A stretch of 14,356 bases of DNA from Legionellaceae bacterium (GCA_947470005.1 CANISA010000009.1:1-14356); one strand, 5' to 3'. Positions 1 to 7,558 are shown, numbered from the stretch's first letter. A program made the numbers and translations. The notes: a model not told the origin generated them from the sequence alone.

Positions 1-1476
1 GCCATTCAATTAGCCCTGTTACCTGAGCTGATTGGACAAATGGTCGACCTCGATATGTTAAACGGCGATAACGACATGGATCAGATGAGCAATCATCGTG
101 ATCTCCAGGGTTTACGACGAGCCATCAACAGCTTGATACGGTCAAACTTGCTTACTCAAGACACGTTTCATGAAGTGCTTGCAGCAAATGATCCTGAAAG
201 AGCGGCTAACGTCCACCTTGCCGCACGAGAGCCCATGTATAGAGAGCCCATGTCTGTCCGACGCGTAGCGCCCCGAATAGAGCTCAACGACGAGAGTCAT
301 AATCCACGTAGTGCACAAGCTTTAGCGAGAAGCGCAGAATCATCCATGGCGGGATTGACCCCCGCTGAGGAAGCACTGCTTGTGGACGTCAGGGCTAACT
401 ATCAACCTCGCCTGACTGCCTTAAGAAATACTGCCTTAAGAGTCGACGGGCGTGTCGACGGGCGTAATGATCCTGCTTTTCAGGAACTCTTAACCGCATT
501 ACGTGCACGTTATCAAGAAACCCCTGCTCACATTCAGGTGAGTGGACGAGAGGTAGTCTTACCTCTAAGCTGGGCTGATTTTGAAGCGTTGGGTCTTCAT
601 GGAGTTTCACACGACCGAGCGTTGACGGCTTACTATCAAAACAAAACACACACCGCGTGGCGCTATTTGAATGGCCCTAATCACTTTAGGCCCATGGGAT
701 CAAGTGCAGCGTTAGGTGATCATGAACCCCTGATTGGGTTGCTTTGGTTAGCAGCATCCGATGAAGCGATGGAACCAACCAATGGCTTCACATTAGACGG
801 GCGGATTAGGCAGTTCATCGATGAACTAGCCCTGATGGGTCGTGCGCATAATTGGGATCACAGTCGCGACAATGGAAAGGGTGGCCGTGAAGAATACGAC
901 GATGGTCTAAGTGATAGCCCGAGTTGCCGGTGGGGCGTTCAATCGCGTATCTTCCAAGCCGTTCAAGGTCACCCTCTCTTTGGCTTGTCTCCAGAAGTTA
1001 TTACTCAAGCCACAAATGAATACGTGAGGGAGCATTTTACCAGACGCATCCAAGCGCTAAATCCAGTAGCTCATACCGCTCTTCTAGCCGCTTGGGATGA
1101 ACTGGCTGAGACAGGCTCGGTGAGCGGAGCTCATGCTGAAAGCATTGCCGCGCTCAATGTTACCCCTCACGAGCAAGACGCCTTTATAGAAGAGTTAGCT
1201 CAACGATATGGGGTTGGATTCTCGACTAACCCTGCGCTTAGTGCAGCGATTAGAACGAGTTTCTTAATCGAGGCTCCAGTATACAACTCGCATGTTGATC
1301 GATTTGCGGCCAGCACCGAATTGCCGCAACTCATCGAGCAAGCAAGAAAAGAGGGCCCGAGGAGGAGCGTAGAAATAGAAACGGTCAGGGCCCGCAATAG
1401 GTATGGCGTATTTAGCTCTTCGGTTGCAGGGGAACCCATTCATTCTTTTAATAGAAGCTTTTTGCCAAGCTTGTAG
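1..1476 (+). CDS. Large hypothetical protein, 3' part (5' end outside window); possible effector-type protein
   Basis: The reading frame is open from the first base, so the gene very likely starts upstream; the in-frame ATG at 40 is probably internal. The visible part is 491 codons ending in TAG. I do not recognise a named family. The protein is soluble, with no signal peptide or membrane segment in view, and mostly helical and charged. The best-marked block lies at about nt 814-980: residues reading DELALMGRAHNWDH, an EEYDDG acidic stretch, PSC, then GVQSRIFQAVQGHPL. From memory this resembles a segment in large accessory or effector-like proteins of Legionella and relatives, but I could not search it. 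The N-terminal third carries short in-frame duplications (REPM-YREPM, TALRN-TALR, VDGR-VDGR), suggesting a flexible linker. A strong terminator follows, so the gene is transcribed independently of the convergent dcw cluster. Function unknown; secretion is only a hypothesis. Confidence 0.8.
   Translation, partial: AIQLALLPELIGQMVDLDMLNGDNDMDQMSNHRDLQGLRRAINSLIRSNLLTQDTFHEVLAANDPERAANVHLAAREPMYREPMSVRRVAPRIELNDESHNPRSAQALARSAESSMAGLTPAEEALLVDVRANYQPRLTALRNTALRVDGRVDGRNDPAFQELLTALRARYQETPAHIQVSGREVVLPLSWADFEALGLHGVSHDRALTAYYQNKTHTAWRYLNGPNHFRPMGSSAALGDHEPLIGLLWLAASDEAMEPTNGFTLDGRIRQFIDELALMGRAHNWDHSRDNGKGGREEYDDGLSDSPSCRWGVQSRIFQAVQGHPLFGLSPEVITQATNEYVREHFTRRIQALNPVAHTALLAAWDELAETGSVSGAHAESIAALNVTPHEQDAFIEELAQRYGVGFSTNPALSAAIRTSFLIEAPVYNSHVDRFAASTELPQLIEQARKEGPRRSVEIETVRARNRYGVFSSSVAGEPIHSFNRSFLPSL
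227..253 (+). repeat. 15-bp-period tandem microduplication
   Basis: The 12-base word GAGAGCCCATGT occurs at 227-238 and again at 242-253, a 15-base period inside the first gene. It encodes the in-frame repeat REPM-Y-REPM. Confidence 0.85.
415..465 (+). repeat. Two adjacent in-frame microduplications
   Basis: ACTGCCTTAAGA is present at 415-426 and 430-441 (15-base period). Immediately after it, GTCGACGGGCGT is perfectly repeated in tandem at 442-453 and 454-465 (12-base period). Both keep the reading frame and give TALRN-TALR and VDGR-VDGR in the protein. Confidence 0.9.
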
Positions 1477-1490
1477 TTAATCAATCTCTT

Positions 1491-1520
1491 GCCTGGGCCG
1501 AAAGGTCCGGGCTTTTTTTT
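1491..1520 (+). terminator. Rho-independent terminator of the first gene
   Basis: GCCTGGGCC at 1491-1499 pairs with GGTCCGGGC at 1504-1512 over nine base pairs (two of them G-U) around a GAAA tetraloop, followed by eight T's at 1513-1520. It lies 14 bases after the stop codon. On the opposite strand the hairpin is not followed by a T run, so it should stop only rightward transcription and not the incoming murE transcript. Confidence 0.93.
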
Positions 1521-1554
1521 ATTGATAATCTGTATATATTATTAACATTTTTGC

Positions 1555-3012
1555 TTACATGCGATCTTGATAAAACAATCGAACAACTGATTGATCAGAA
1601 AATGGGTTGCGTTTGAGACCTATCTGTTGATAATCTTCATGGCCTTTTCCCGCAATGAGAATCAAATCACCTGCCTCTGCCATGTTAAGCGCATGATGGA
1701 TTGCCCCTTCGCGATCGGCGTTGATCACGACATTTGACCTCGAGGGTATCCCTTCAGCTATCTCCTGAATAATACGCATGGGATCTTCTGTGCGCGGGTT
1801 GTCGCTTGTTAAAATAATTTTGTCCGCATACCGGCTTGCAACCTCGCCCATCATCGGGCGTTTGGTCTTGTCCCTGTCGCCACCACAACCAAAAACAACA
1901 ATCAATTCTCGCGGCTTTAGCTCCGCAACGGTCGACAATGCATTTTCCAGTGCGTCTGGCGTGTGCGCGTAATCAACAATCACGGAAGGCTTTGTTGACA
2001 CAATTTCCATCCGTCCAGGGGAAGCTCGCAAGGTGGCCATCACCGACACGACCGCGAGCGGATCATAGCCCTCGGCGAGCAAGCTGCCCAAAACGGCCAA
2101 ACTATTGTACACGTTAAACCGTCCAATGGTTTTTGTTTGCACATGAAACCAACCCCAGGGTGTGTCCACATCAAACACATTCCCGGCCATGCTCATCACC
2201 GCGTGTTCTGCGTGTATATCACAAGCACTATCCAAACCATACGTGAGTATTTTACACGTGGCGGGCACGCTGGTTTCCATCAGCGGGGCATACGCATCAT
2301 CATGATTAATGATTGCATATTGAAGCGTCGGCATTGCAAACAACATCGCTTTTGCATCCGCATAGGCCTGCATTGTCTCATGGTAATCTAAATGCTCATG
2401 GCTTAAATTGGTGTAAATGGCTTGCGTAAAATCAACGCCCGCAACCCGGGCTTGGTGCAGCGCATGCGATGATACTTCCATGCAGAGGGCCTCGACCCCG
2501 TCCTGTTTTGCCTCATAAAAAAACCGCTGCAATGACAATGGATCAGGCGTTGTGTTGTTTGACGACTGCAGTGCGTCCACATGGCCTTGCCCCAACGTGC
2601 CCATGTAAGCCGCACGGTGCCCAAGCAACCCATGGGCTTCTGCCAGCTGATAGGCGATCGTTGTTTTACCATTTGTGCCGGTGACCCCGGTCACAGAAAA
2701 GGCTCGCGTGGGATAATCATAAAATCGACTCGCGATCAATCCTCGGATAAGCGCTAAATTCGGAACGGGAATACACGGAATGTTGTGCGTTAAAATAGCA
2801 TCGCGCGGCCAATTTGACGGTTCATAAAGAATAGCTGATGCACCCGCACTTACCGCCTGTGGAATAAACAACCGTCCGTCGGCAAGGGAACCTGGGTATG
2901 CCAAAAATAAAGCCCCTGGTTTCATGTGTCGGCTGTCATGTTCTAGGCTGACTATCTCACAATCAACGCGACTCGTGACCCAAGGCTCCAGGAGCGTACG
3001 GAGGTTCATCAT
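1555..3012 (-). CDS. murE: UDP-N-acetylmuramoyl-L-alanyl-D-glutamate--2,6-diaminopimelate ligase (MurE)
   Basis: Cytoplasmic ATP-dependent ligase that adds meso-diaminopimelate to UDP-MurNAc-L-Ala-D-Glu in peptidoglycan precursor synthesis. The protein has 485 residues, close to the usual Mur ligase length. The N-terminal UDP-binding domain covers about residues 1-100. The central ATPase domain has the P-loop TGTNGKTT at 111-118 and a lysine at 221 in YADAKAML, matching the carbamylated lysine of the family. The C-terminal domain carries DNPRTEDP at 404-411; the DNPR form is the signature for diaminopimelate rather than lysine, so a DAP-type wall is expected. GKGHE is at 455-459. The ATG start (MMNL) overlaps the ftsI stop by four bases (ATGA), indicating translational coupling. 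It is the last gene of this dcw segment: murF would be expected next, but a convergent unrelated gene follows. No terminator of its own is visible. Confidence 0.97.
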   Translation of the reverse strand: MMNLRTLLEPWVTSRVDCEIVSLEHDSRHMKPGALFLAYPGSLADGRLFIPQAVSAGASAILYEPSNWPRDAILTHNIPCIPVPNLALIRGLIASRFYDYPTRAFSVTGVTGTNGKTTIAYQLAEAHGLLGHRAAYMGTLGQGHVDALQSSNNTTPDPLSLQRFFYEAKQDGVEALCMEVSSHALHQARVAGVDFTQAIYTNLSHEHLDYHETMQAYADAKAMLFAMPTLQYAIINHDDAYAPLMETSVPATCKILTYGLDSACDIHAEHAVMSMAGNVFDVDTPWGWFHVQTKTIGRFNVYNSLAVLGSLLAEGYDPLAVVSVMATLRASPGRMEIVSTKPSVIVDYAHTPDALENALSTVAELKPRELIVVFGCGGDRDKTKRPMMGEVASRYADKIILTSDNPRTEDPMRIIQEIAEGIPSRSNVVINADREGAIHHALNMAEAGDLILIAGKGHEDYQQIGLKRNPFSDQSVVRLFYQDRM

Positions 3013-4676
3013 GCCCCACCCGTCGCTTGATCCGGTTGAACGTCAAGAATTCGCAAGGATGCACCCATTACTTTTGAAAAGAGCGGGGCGGCCACTTGGC
3101 CCGCATAATAAGCCGCTAAGGACGGCTCATTAATCACAACGGCGACCACCAGTCGTGGCTTCGAAACAGGTGCTATTCCCACAAAACTAGCAATGTAGCG
3201 TCGTTCGCTATAGCCTTTTTTTCCAGCGATCCGTGCGGTCCCGGTTTTACCCGCAACACGGTACCCCGACACTTTCGCAGGGATCCCCGTGCCTTCACTG
3301 ACGACAAATTCCAACATGGCCAGGACCTGGTTAGCAATCACAGGATCCAACACTTGAACACCTTGTTCCTGGCCTTGATCATGCAACAAACGAATGGGAA
3401 ATAGCCGCCCCTCATGGGCGAAGATAGCGTACATTTTTGCCAACTGTAGCGTTGTAACCGACATGCCGTACCCGAAACTTAGCGTTGCCAGGACAAACGG
3501 ATTTGCATCTGCAAGGTTAACAATCGAACCATCACTTTCTCCTGGGTAACCGCTCTCGGTCCGCATCCCGACGCCACATCGCGTAAGCAACCCAATCAAC
3601 TGCTCGGGTGGACTACTGAGCACCATTTTGCTCACGCCCACATTACTAGAGTGCTGCAACACACCGCGCACATCCAACACACCATAATTATGTATATCCC
3701 GAATCGTATGCCCGTGCACCACCATCCAACTGGGATTCGTATCAATAATAGTATCTGGTTTATATTGCCCACTCTCCAAGGCACTCGCAATGCTAAAGGG
3801 TTTCATCACGGAACCTGGTTCGAAGGTATCCGTGATGGCCTTGTTTCGATAACTGTCCAACGTATAACGAGCGCGCGCATTTGGATTAAACGAAGGTAAA
3901 TTCGCAATCGCGAGCACTTCGCCACTTTCAACATCTAAAACCACCACTGAACCTGATTTTGCACCAAATTTCGTCAACGTTTCTTGTAATTCATGGTAAG
4001 CAAAAAATTGAATGCGCCGGTCGATACTCAACTGCAAGTCTTTTCCTGGTCGTGGCTCCTGCACGATGCCAAGATCATCAATCACGCGGCCCGTTCTATC
4101 TTTCAAAACACGCTGTTTGCCTGAAACGCCAACTAACCAATCTTGATAAGCCAGCTCGAGCCCTTCAATGCCATTGTCATCCAGATTGGTAAACCCCAAT
4201 AATTGAGCCATGCTGTCTGCATCAGGGTAATATCGCTTAAATTCTTGTTGAAAATGCACCCCGGGGACGTGAAGGGCTTCAATTTTTTGAGCCAGCATCG
4301 GTGTCAATTGACGTTTCAGGTATACAAAACCTCGCTGATGGACGGCCTTGACGTGAGAAGAGAGTTCGTCTGCTGACAGTCCGAGTAGTTTGGCCAACAC
4401 GCGTAACTGTTTTGGATTCGGTTGGAACAGTTTAGGGTTAACCCAAAGCGACTGAACAGGCGTACTCACCGCAACAGGGGAGCCTGTTCTATCTAAAATC
4501 ATCCCACGAAAAGCAGGAATATCCACCACACGCAAACTACGTGCATTCCCCTGTCCTTGAAGGAAGGGTCGATCTAAAATCGTTAAAACAACCATGCGCC
4601 ATATCAATGCCGCAAGGATGAGCAGAAAAAAAAAGGATACAGCAAAAAAACGAGCGCGATGATTTTCTTTTTTCAT
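3009..4676 (-). CDS. ftsI: Septal peptidoglycan transpeptidase FtsI (penicillin-binding protein 3)
   Basis: Class B penicillin-binding protein that cross-links septal peptidoglycan in the divisome together with FtsW and FtsL/FtsB/FtsQ. The 555-residue protein has a short basic cytoplasmic tail, one membrane anchor at about residues 10-33, a non-catalytic dimerisation domain (including the RGMILDRTG block at about 57-65) and a C-terminal transpeptidase domain. The three active-site motifs are intact: SVMK at 289-292 (acylated Ser289), SSN at 343-345 and KTG at 477-479. It overlaps ftsL upstream and murE downstream by ATGA junctions. The length and motif spacing are normal, with no sign of truncation. 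The C-terminal tail after about residue 540 is short and poorly conserved, as is common. Confidence 0.97.
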   Translation of the reverse strand: MKKENHRARFFAVSFFFLLILAALIWRMVVLTILDRPFLQGQGNARSLRVVDIPAFRGMILDRTGSPVAVSTPVQSLWVNPKLFQPNPKQLRVLAKLLGLSADELSSHVKAVHQRGFVYLKRQLTPMLAQKIEALHVPGVHFQQEFKRYYPDADSMAQLLGFTNLDDNGIEGLELAYQDWLVGVSGKQRVLKDRTGRVIDDLGIVQEPRPGKDLQLSIDRRIQFFAYHELQETLTKFGAKSGSVVVLDVESGEVLAIANLPSFNPNARARYTLDSYRNKAITDTFEPGSVMKPFSIASALESGQYKPDTIIDTNPSWMVVHGHTIRDIHNYGVLDVRGVLQHSSNVGVSKMVLSSPPEQLIGLLTRCGVGMRTESGYPGESDGSIVNLADANPFVLATLSFGYGMSVTTLQLAKMYAIFAHEGRLFPIRLLHDQGQEQGVQVLDPVIANQVLAMLEFVVSEGTGIPAKVSGYRVAGKTGTARIAGKKGYSERRYIASFVGIAPVSKPRLVVAVVINEPSLAAYYAGQVAAPLFSKVMGASLRILDVQPDQATGGA

Positions 4677-5011
4677 TGCGTGTGTAAAACAAACGCTTGT
4701 TTACTCACCGGTAACACCATGTGCAACTGATCCGTGGCCAATTGCTCAACCCGGGCAGGCGTTGCCAAGCTCGCTTGCTCAAGCAAGAGCTGCCCCCACT
4801 GCAATTGCAGTTGATGTGCCTCTGTTTCTGCAAACTGAAGCTGACTACACGTCACCCGATGTACATTGATCGTATAGACCACCGCCAGTGCGCTCAACAG
4901 CATTGAAATCACCAATGCCGTCTGGAAAAACAGGTGCTTAGACACCTGCATCTTCGCCAGGTGCCCTTGAAAAAAACACCGTTGATTGATCACTCTCGCT
5001 GCAGCATTCAT
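4673..5011 (-). CDS. ftsL: Cell division protein FtsL
   Basis: Small bitopic divisome protein that forms the FtsQLB complex and activates septal synthesis by FtsWI. The 112 residues comprise a cytoplasmic tail of about 26, one membrane helix at about 27-47, then a periplasmic coiled coil. The segment LQLQWGQLLLEQASL followed by ARVEQLATDQLHM has the typical FtsL pattern (leucine-rich heptads, then an R-VE-A---L-M motif). Identification rests on this pattern plus position between rsmH and ftsI. The ATG chosen overlaps the rsmH stop by four bases (ATGA); a second in-frame ATG at codon 21 would also leave the membrane helix intact but would lose the overlap. The stop overlaps the ftsI start in the same way. 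Confidence 0.93.
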   Translation of the reverse strand: MNAAARVINQRCFFQGHLAKMQVSKHLFFQTALVISMLLSALAVVYTINVHRVTCSQLQFAETEAHQLQLQWGQLLLEQASLATPARVEQLATDQLHMVLPVSKQAFVLHTQ

Positions 5012-5940
5012 GATATTTTTTCCCCTATTCTCAAGACAGCACTACGGGCCCGAACGTTTTGCTTCATTTCCTCATCACTGGGTTTAATCGCTTTGCCTAT
5101 GCGCTTAAATTCCTTTTTTATCTCAGAGGCTTTGATTGGAACACCAGCAGGAAGCAACACACCGTCTTCCTTTCCTCGCATAAACTGTTTCACAATGCGA
5201 TCCTCAAGAGAATGAAAACTAATCACGACCAGTCGTCCTCCTTGCGCCAACACGTCAACACCGTGCGTTAACCCTGCCGTCAAATCCGTTAATTCCCCAT
5301 TCACATGGATTCGAATCGCTTGGAATACACGGGTTGCTGGGTGTTTATGTTTTTCCCATTTGGGATTGGCTTGCTTCACAATCTCCGCCAACAGAGCAGT
5401 CGTCTCAATCGGACCACGTTCTTCGCGTGCGTGCTCAATCGCACGAGCGATGCGTAACGCGAAGCGCTCCTCTCCGTATTCTTTAAAAATCTTCGTCATC
5501 TCCGTGACTGGCGCGCTGTTCACGAACACCGCCGCGCTAAACGCTTGATCAAGGTTCATGCGCATATCCAGTGGTCCTTCGTGCATGAAGCTAAATCCAC
5601 GTAAAGGATTGTCCAATTGAGGAGAGGAAACGCCTAAATCCAACAAAATTCCATTGATTTTTCCACAAATATCCAGCTCACGCGCAATGGTGTGGAGCAT
5701 GGCAAATGAGTCGTGTACAATGCTAAACCGTTTATCCTCACCAAACCGATGCGCGGCGTATTCAATCGCATCCGGATCTTTATCTATCGCGATAAGACGG
5801 CCTGATTCATTTAAGCATTGCAGAATAGCCTCGGCATGACCTCCACGCCCAAACGTGCCATCCACATATATTCCATCAGGTACAATCGCCAATCCTTCGA
5901 TTGACTCTCGCAGCAAGACCGCTTGATGCTCAGCACCCAT
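5008..5940 (-). CDS. rsmH: 16S rRNA (cytosine-1402-N4)-methyltransferase RsmH (MraW)
   Basis: Cytoplasmic S-adenosylmethionine-dependent enzyme that methylates N4 of C1402 of 16S rRNA in the ribosomal P site. It has 310 residues, the normal length. The SAM-binding signature DGTFGRGGH is at 27-35, AIDKDPDAI at about 51-59 (acidic residue for the SAM ribose), and the family signature DLGVSSPQLD at 101-110. VISFHSLEDRIVK lies in the C-terminal third, as expected. The start is the ATG at 5940, 12 bases after the mraZ stop, with a short purine run (GGGG) in front. The stop overlaps ftsL. It is the second gene of the mra/dcw transcription unit and is presumably repressed by MraZ along with it. Confidence 0.97.
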   Translation of the reverse strand: MGAEHQAVLLRESIEGLAIVPDGIYVDGTFGRGGHAEAILQCLNESGRLIAIDKDPDAIEYAAHRFGEDKRFSIVHDSFAMLHTIARELDICGKINGILLDLGVSSPQLDNPLRGFSFMHEGPLDMRMNLDQAFSAAVFVNSAPVTEMTKIFKEYGEERFALRIARAIEHAREERGPIETTALLAEIVKQANPKWEKHKHPATRVFQAIRIHVNGELTDLTAGLTHGVDVLAQGGRLVVISFHSLEDRIVKQFMRGKEDGVLLPAGVPIKASEIKKEFKRIGKAIKPSDEEMKQNVRARSAVLRIGEKIS

Positions 5941-5952
5941 TTTAATGCCCCA

Positions 5953-6396
5953 TCACAGAAAAAACGTTTTCATTTCATCCGGCAGACTATCCCCTGCCGA
6001 TTCTTCATCCAACCACTGCTGGCGTCTCGTTTGCCAACAAGGTTCATCCCAAATTTCAAATTTATTGCCTTGTCCTATCATCACCACATGCTTATCAAGA
6101 TGCGCATAATCGCGCAACAACGGTGGCAATAATACCCGACCATTCCCATCAAGCAACACATCTGTTGCATGACCAATCAATAAACGTTGGATTCGGCGCG
6201 CAGCTGCATTAAAACTAGGCAATCGCTGCAAATTATCTTCAATCACTTGCCATTGTTTCGCCGGATACAAGAGCAAACAAGCTTCTTCTGTATCAATAGT
6301 CACGACCACTTGCTCGCCCAAGGCGTCACGACAACGCGCAGGGACTGCAAGCCGACCTTTACTGTCGATGGTGATGGCATTGATTCCACGAAACAT
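5953..6396 (-). CDS. mraZ: Transcriptional regulator MraZ
   Basis: DNA-binding protein of the AbrB/SpoVT-like double-psi barrel type that binds repeats in front of its own gene and represses the dcw cluster. With the start used here it has 147 residues. Two tandem half-domains each carry the D-x-x-x-R motif: DSKGR at 11-15 and DGNGR at 83-87. An in-frame ATG lies 13 codons upstream (6435), but the family begins with MFRG-NAI-(I/L)D-KGR. The ATG at 6396 gives exactly that, with GAGGG placed just upstream. The longer start would also run into the operator boxes. First gene of the cluster; the promoter and operator are immediately upstream. Confidence 0.96.
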   Translation of the reverse strand: MFRGINAITIDSKGRLAVPARCRDALGEQVVVTIDTEEACLLLYPAKQWQVIEDNLQRLPSFNAAARRIQRLLIGHATDVLLDGNGRVLLPPLLRDYAHLDKHVVMIGQGNKFEIWDEPCWQTRRQQWLDEESAGDSLPDEMKTFFL

Positions 6397-6407
6397 GTTG
6401 CCCTCAG

Positions 6408-6434
6408 TGTGGGATATTCTCCCACAATTTTCCA
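6408..6434 (-). promoter_or_regulatory. Putative MraZ operator boxes
   Basis: Read on the minus strand, TGGAA (6434-6430) and TGGGA (6424-6420) are direct repeats with a 10-base period, as known for MraZ binding sites (TGGG-type repeats separated by 5 bases). A third element at the same 10-base step (6414-6410) is inverted, reading TCCCA. The second and third together form a perfect palindrome TGTGGGA-5-TCCCACA at 6408-6426. The boxes lie 12-38 bases before the mraZ start codon and downstream of the predicted -10 element. Confidence 0.7.
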
Positions 6435-6464
6435 CTTTCTTGTTATTTTAAACCACTTTTAAAC

Positions 6465-6494
6465 ACTATAGAAACACACCTTGAGTTCCGTCAA
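6465..6494 (-). promoter_or_regulatory. Sigma70-type promoter of the mra/dcw cluster
   Basis: On the minus strand, TTGACG (6494-6489) is separated by 18 bases from TATAGT (6470-6465). Transcription would start near 6458, giving a leader of about 60 bases that contains the MraZ boxes. This is the best -35/-10 pair in the region. Confidence 0.75.
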
Positions 6495-6542
6495 GTAAAA
6501 ACCTCACGTTTCGTAAAAAAAGGAGAAGAACGAAGAAAAAAT

Positions 6543-6556
6543 GGTTCTGTCGCAAA
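6543..6556. mobile_element. Possible IS6-family terminal-repeat remnant
   Basis: GGTTCTGTCGCAAA closely resembles the terminal inverted repeat of IS6-family elements (GGTTCTGTTGCAAA in IS240/IS257-type members, from memory). No transposase, partner repeat or target duplication is visible; only about 100 bases separate it from folD. It sits in the 188-base gap between the mra promoter and folD, which otherwise holds only a small hairpin (CTGAG-TAGG-CTCAG, 6609-6622). Likely a scar at most; a chance match is possible. Confidence 0.3.
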
Positions 6557-6682
6557 AGCTTTCTTGAACGACTGCAGCCGAACATTGATTGAGTTTTTGG
6601 ACGCCGCACTGAGTAGGCTCAGCATGCTAGAGGACACGTGTTGAACCATGCCTGAAAATCATGTTTTCATGGCGATACTGAC

Positions 6683-7558
6683 TTAGCAAGCACGTTGAGC
6701 CGCAAGCAGGGTGTTGTATAATAACATGCAGATTGTCATCGGCCCAACGCCGCCAGGGACGGGAGTTATCCACGCGACGTTGTTCTTTGCTGCATGAAAG
6801 TCTAACTCCCCTCGGATAGTGCCATTAGGTAGACGATGCATACCTACATCAACCAAAATTTGATTTTTGTTCAGCCATGTTGTATCGATAAGATCCCGCT
6901 TTCCTGTGGCCACAACAATGATGTCTGCCATGCGAATATGCCGCTCTAGTGCTACTGTTGCGCTATGGCACACGGTTACCGTCGCTTTTGCTAGCAATAA
7001 CTCCAACGCCATAGGGCGCCCTACAACGTTGGATGCACCAACAACGACGGCGTATTTTCCTTGTAATTCGATTTGATAATAGTCCAGCAACTTAATGATA
7101 CCATAGGGTGTGCAAGGTCGTAATGCTGGGTTTCCTTGTGCGAGTCGTCCTAGATTATACGGGTGAAATCCATCGACATCCTTGGTCGGGTGAATGTGCT
7201 CAATGACGGTTGCTGTATTAATATGCGTTGGCAGAGGAAGTTGAACGAGAATGCCGTTTACATCTTCAGCGTTATTGAGTGTGTCAATCAATGACAGTAG
7301 TTCGCTCTCAGTGGTCTGAACGGGTAAATTATAGGCGAATGAATTAAACCCAAGTTCCACGCAGGTTTTACGCTTGCTATTGACGTAAATACATGAAGCC
7401 GGATCGTCACCTAACAGGACAACAGCAAGACCGGGAGGTCTTAGACCATGTTTGAGACGTTTTTCCACGTTAAGTTGAATGTCTTTTTTAATTTCTGACG
7501 CGACGTGCCTGCCATCCAGGATAGATGCATGGATCATGTCGCCTGTCGTGTTATTCAT
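6683..7558 (-). CDS. folD: Bifunctional methylenetetrahydrofolate dehydrogenase / methenyltetrahydrofolate cyclohydrolase FolD
   Basis: Cytoplasmic enzyme interconverting 5,10-methylene-, methenyl- and 10-formyl-tetrahydrofolate with NADP, supplying one-carbon units for purines and formyl-methionine. With the start given it has 291 residues. The catalytic Y-x-x-x-K is YVNSK (Tyr58, Lys62). LVQLPLP and DVDGFHP follow, then the Rossmann segment VVGASNVVGRPMALELL and near the C-terminus TPVPGGVGPMT, all family signatures. The first ATG overlaps the kinase stop by 8 bases. A second ATG at codon 8 (7537; MIHASILDG) aligns better with the E. coli N-terminus and has AGGCG just upstream, so the true start may be there (284 residues). 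It is last in a run with the two-component genes; that link looks positional rather than functional. Confidence 0.96.
   Translation of the reverse strand: MNNTTGDMIHASILDGRHVASEIKKDIQLNVEKRLKHGLRPPGLAVVLLGDDPASCIYVNSKRKTCVELGFNSFAYNLPVQTTESELLSLIDTLNNAEDVNGILVQLPLPTHINTATVIEHIHPTKDVDGFHPYNLGRLAQGNPALRPCTPYGIIKLLDYYQIELQGKYAVVVGASNVVGRPMALELLLAKATVTVCHSATVALERHIRMADIIVVATGKRDLIDTTWLNKNQILVDVGMHRLPNGTIRGELDFHAAKNNVAWITPVPGGVGPMTICMLLYNTLLAAQRAC

Noticed and set aside
1200..1439. Leftward open frame with hydrophobic stretches opposite the first gene
   Set aside because: It is the antisense shadow of a long, well-structured coding frame and has no promoter or ribosome-binding site.
1521..1554. 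AT-rich stretch after the terminator as a promoter or origin element
   Set aside because: It contains TATATATTATTAA-like sequence but lies between two convergent gene ends, with no repeats or DnaA-box cluster to support a function.
6491..6649. A 52-codon leftward open frame in the folD-mraZ gap
   Set aside because: It overlaps the -35 element of the dcw promoter, has no clear ribosome-binding site and resembles no protein I know; its middle is the IS-like repeat read as codons.
6653..6669. Hairpin TGAAAA-TCATG-TTTTCA just beyond folD as a terminator
   Set aside because: The stem is only six mostly A-T pairs and is not followed by a T run on the folD strand, so it is too weak to call.
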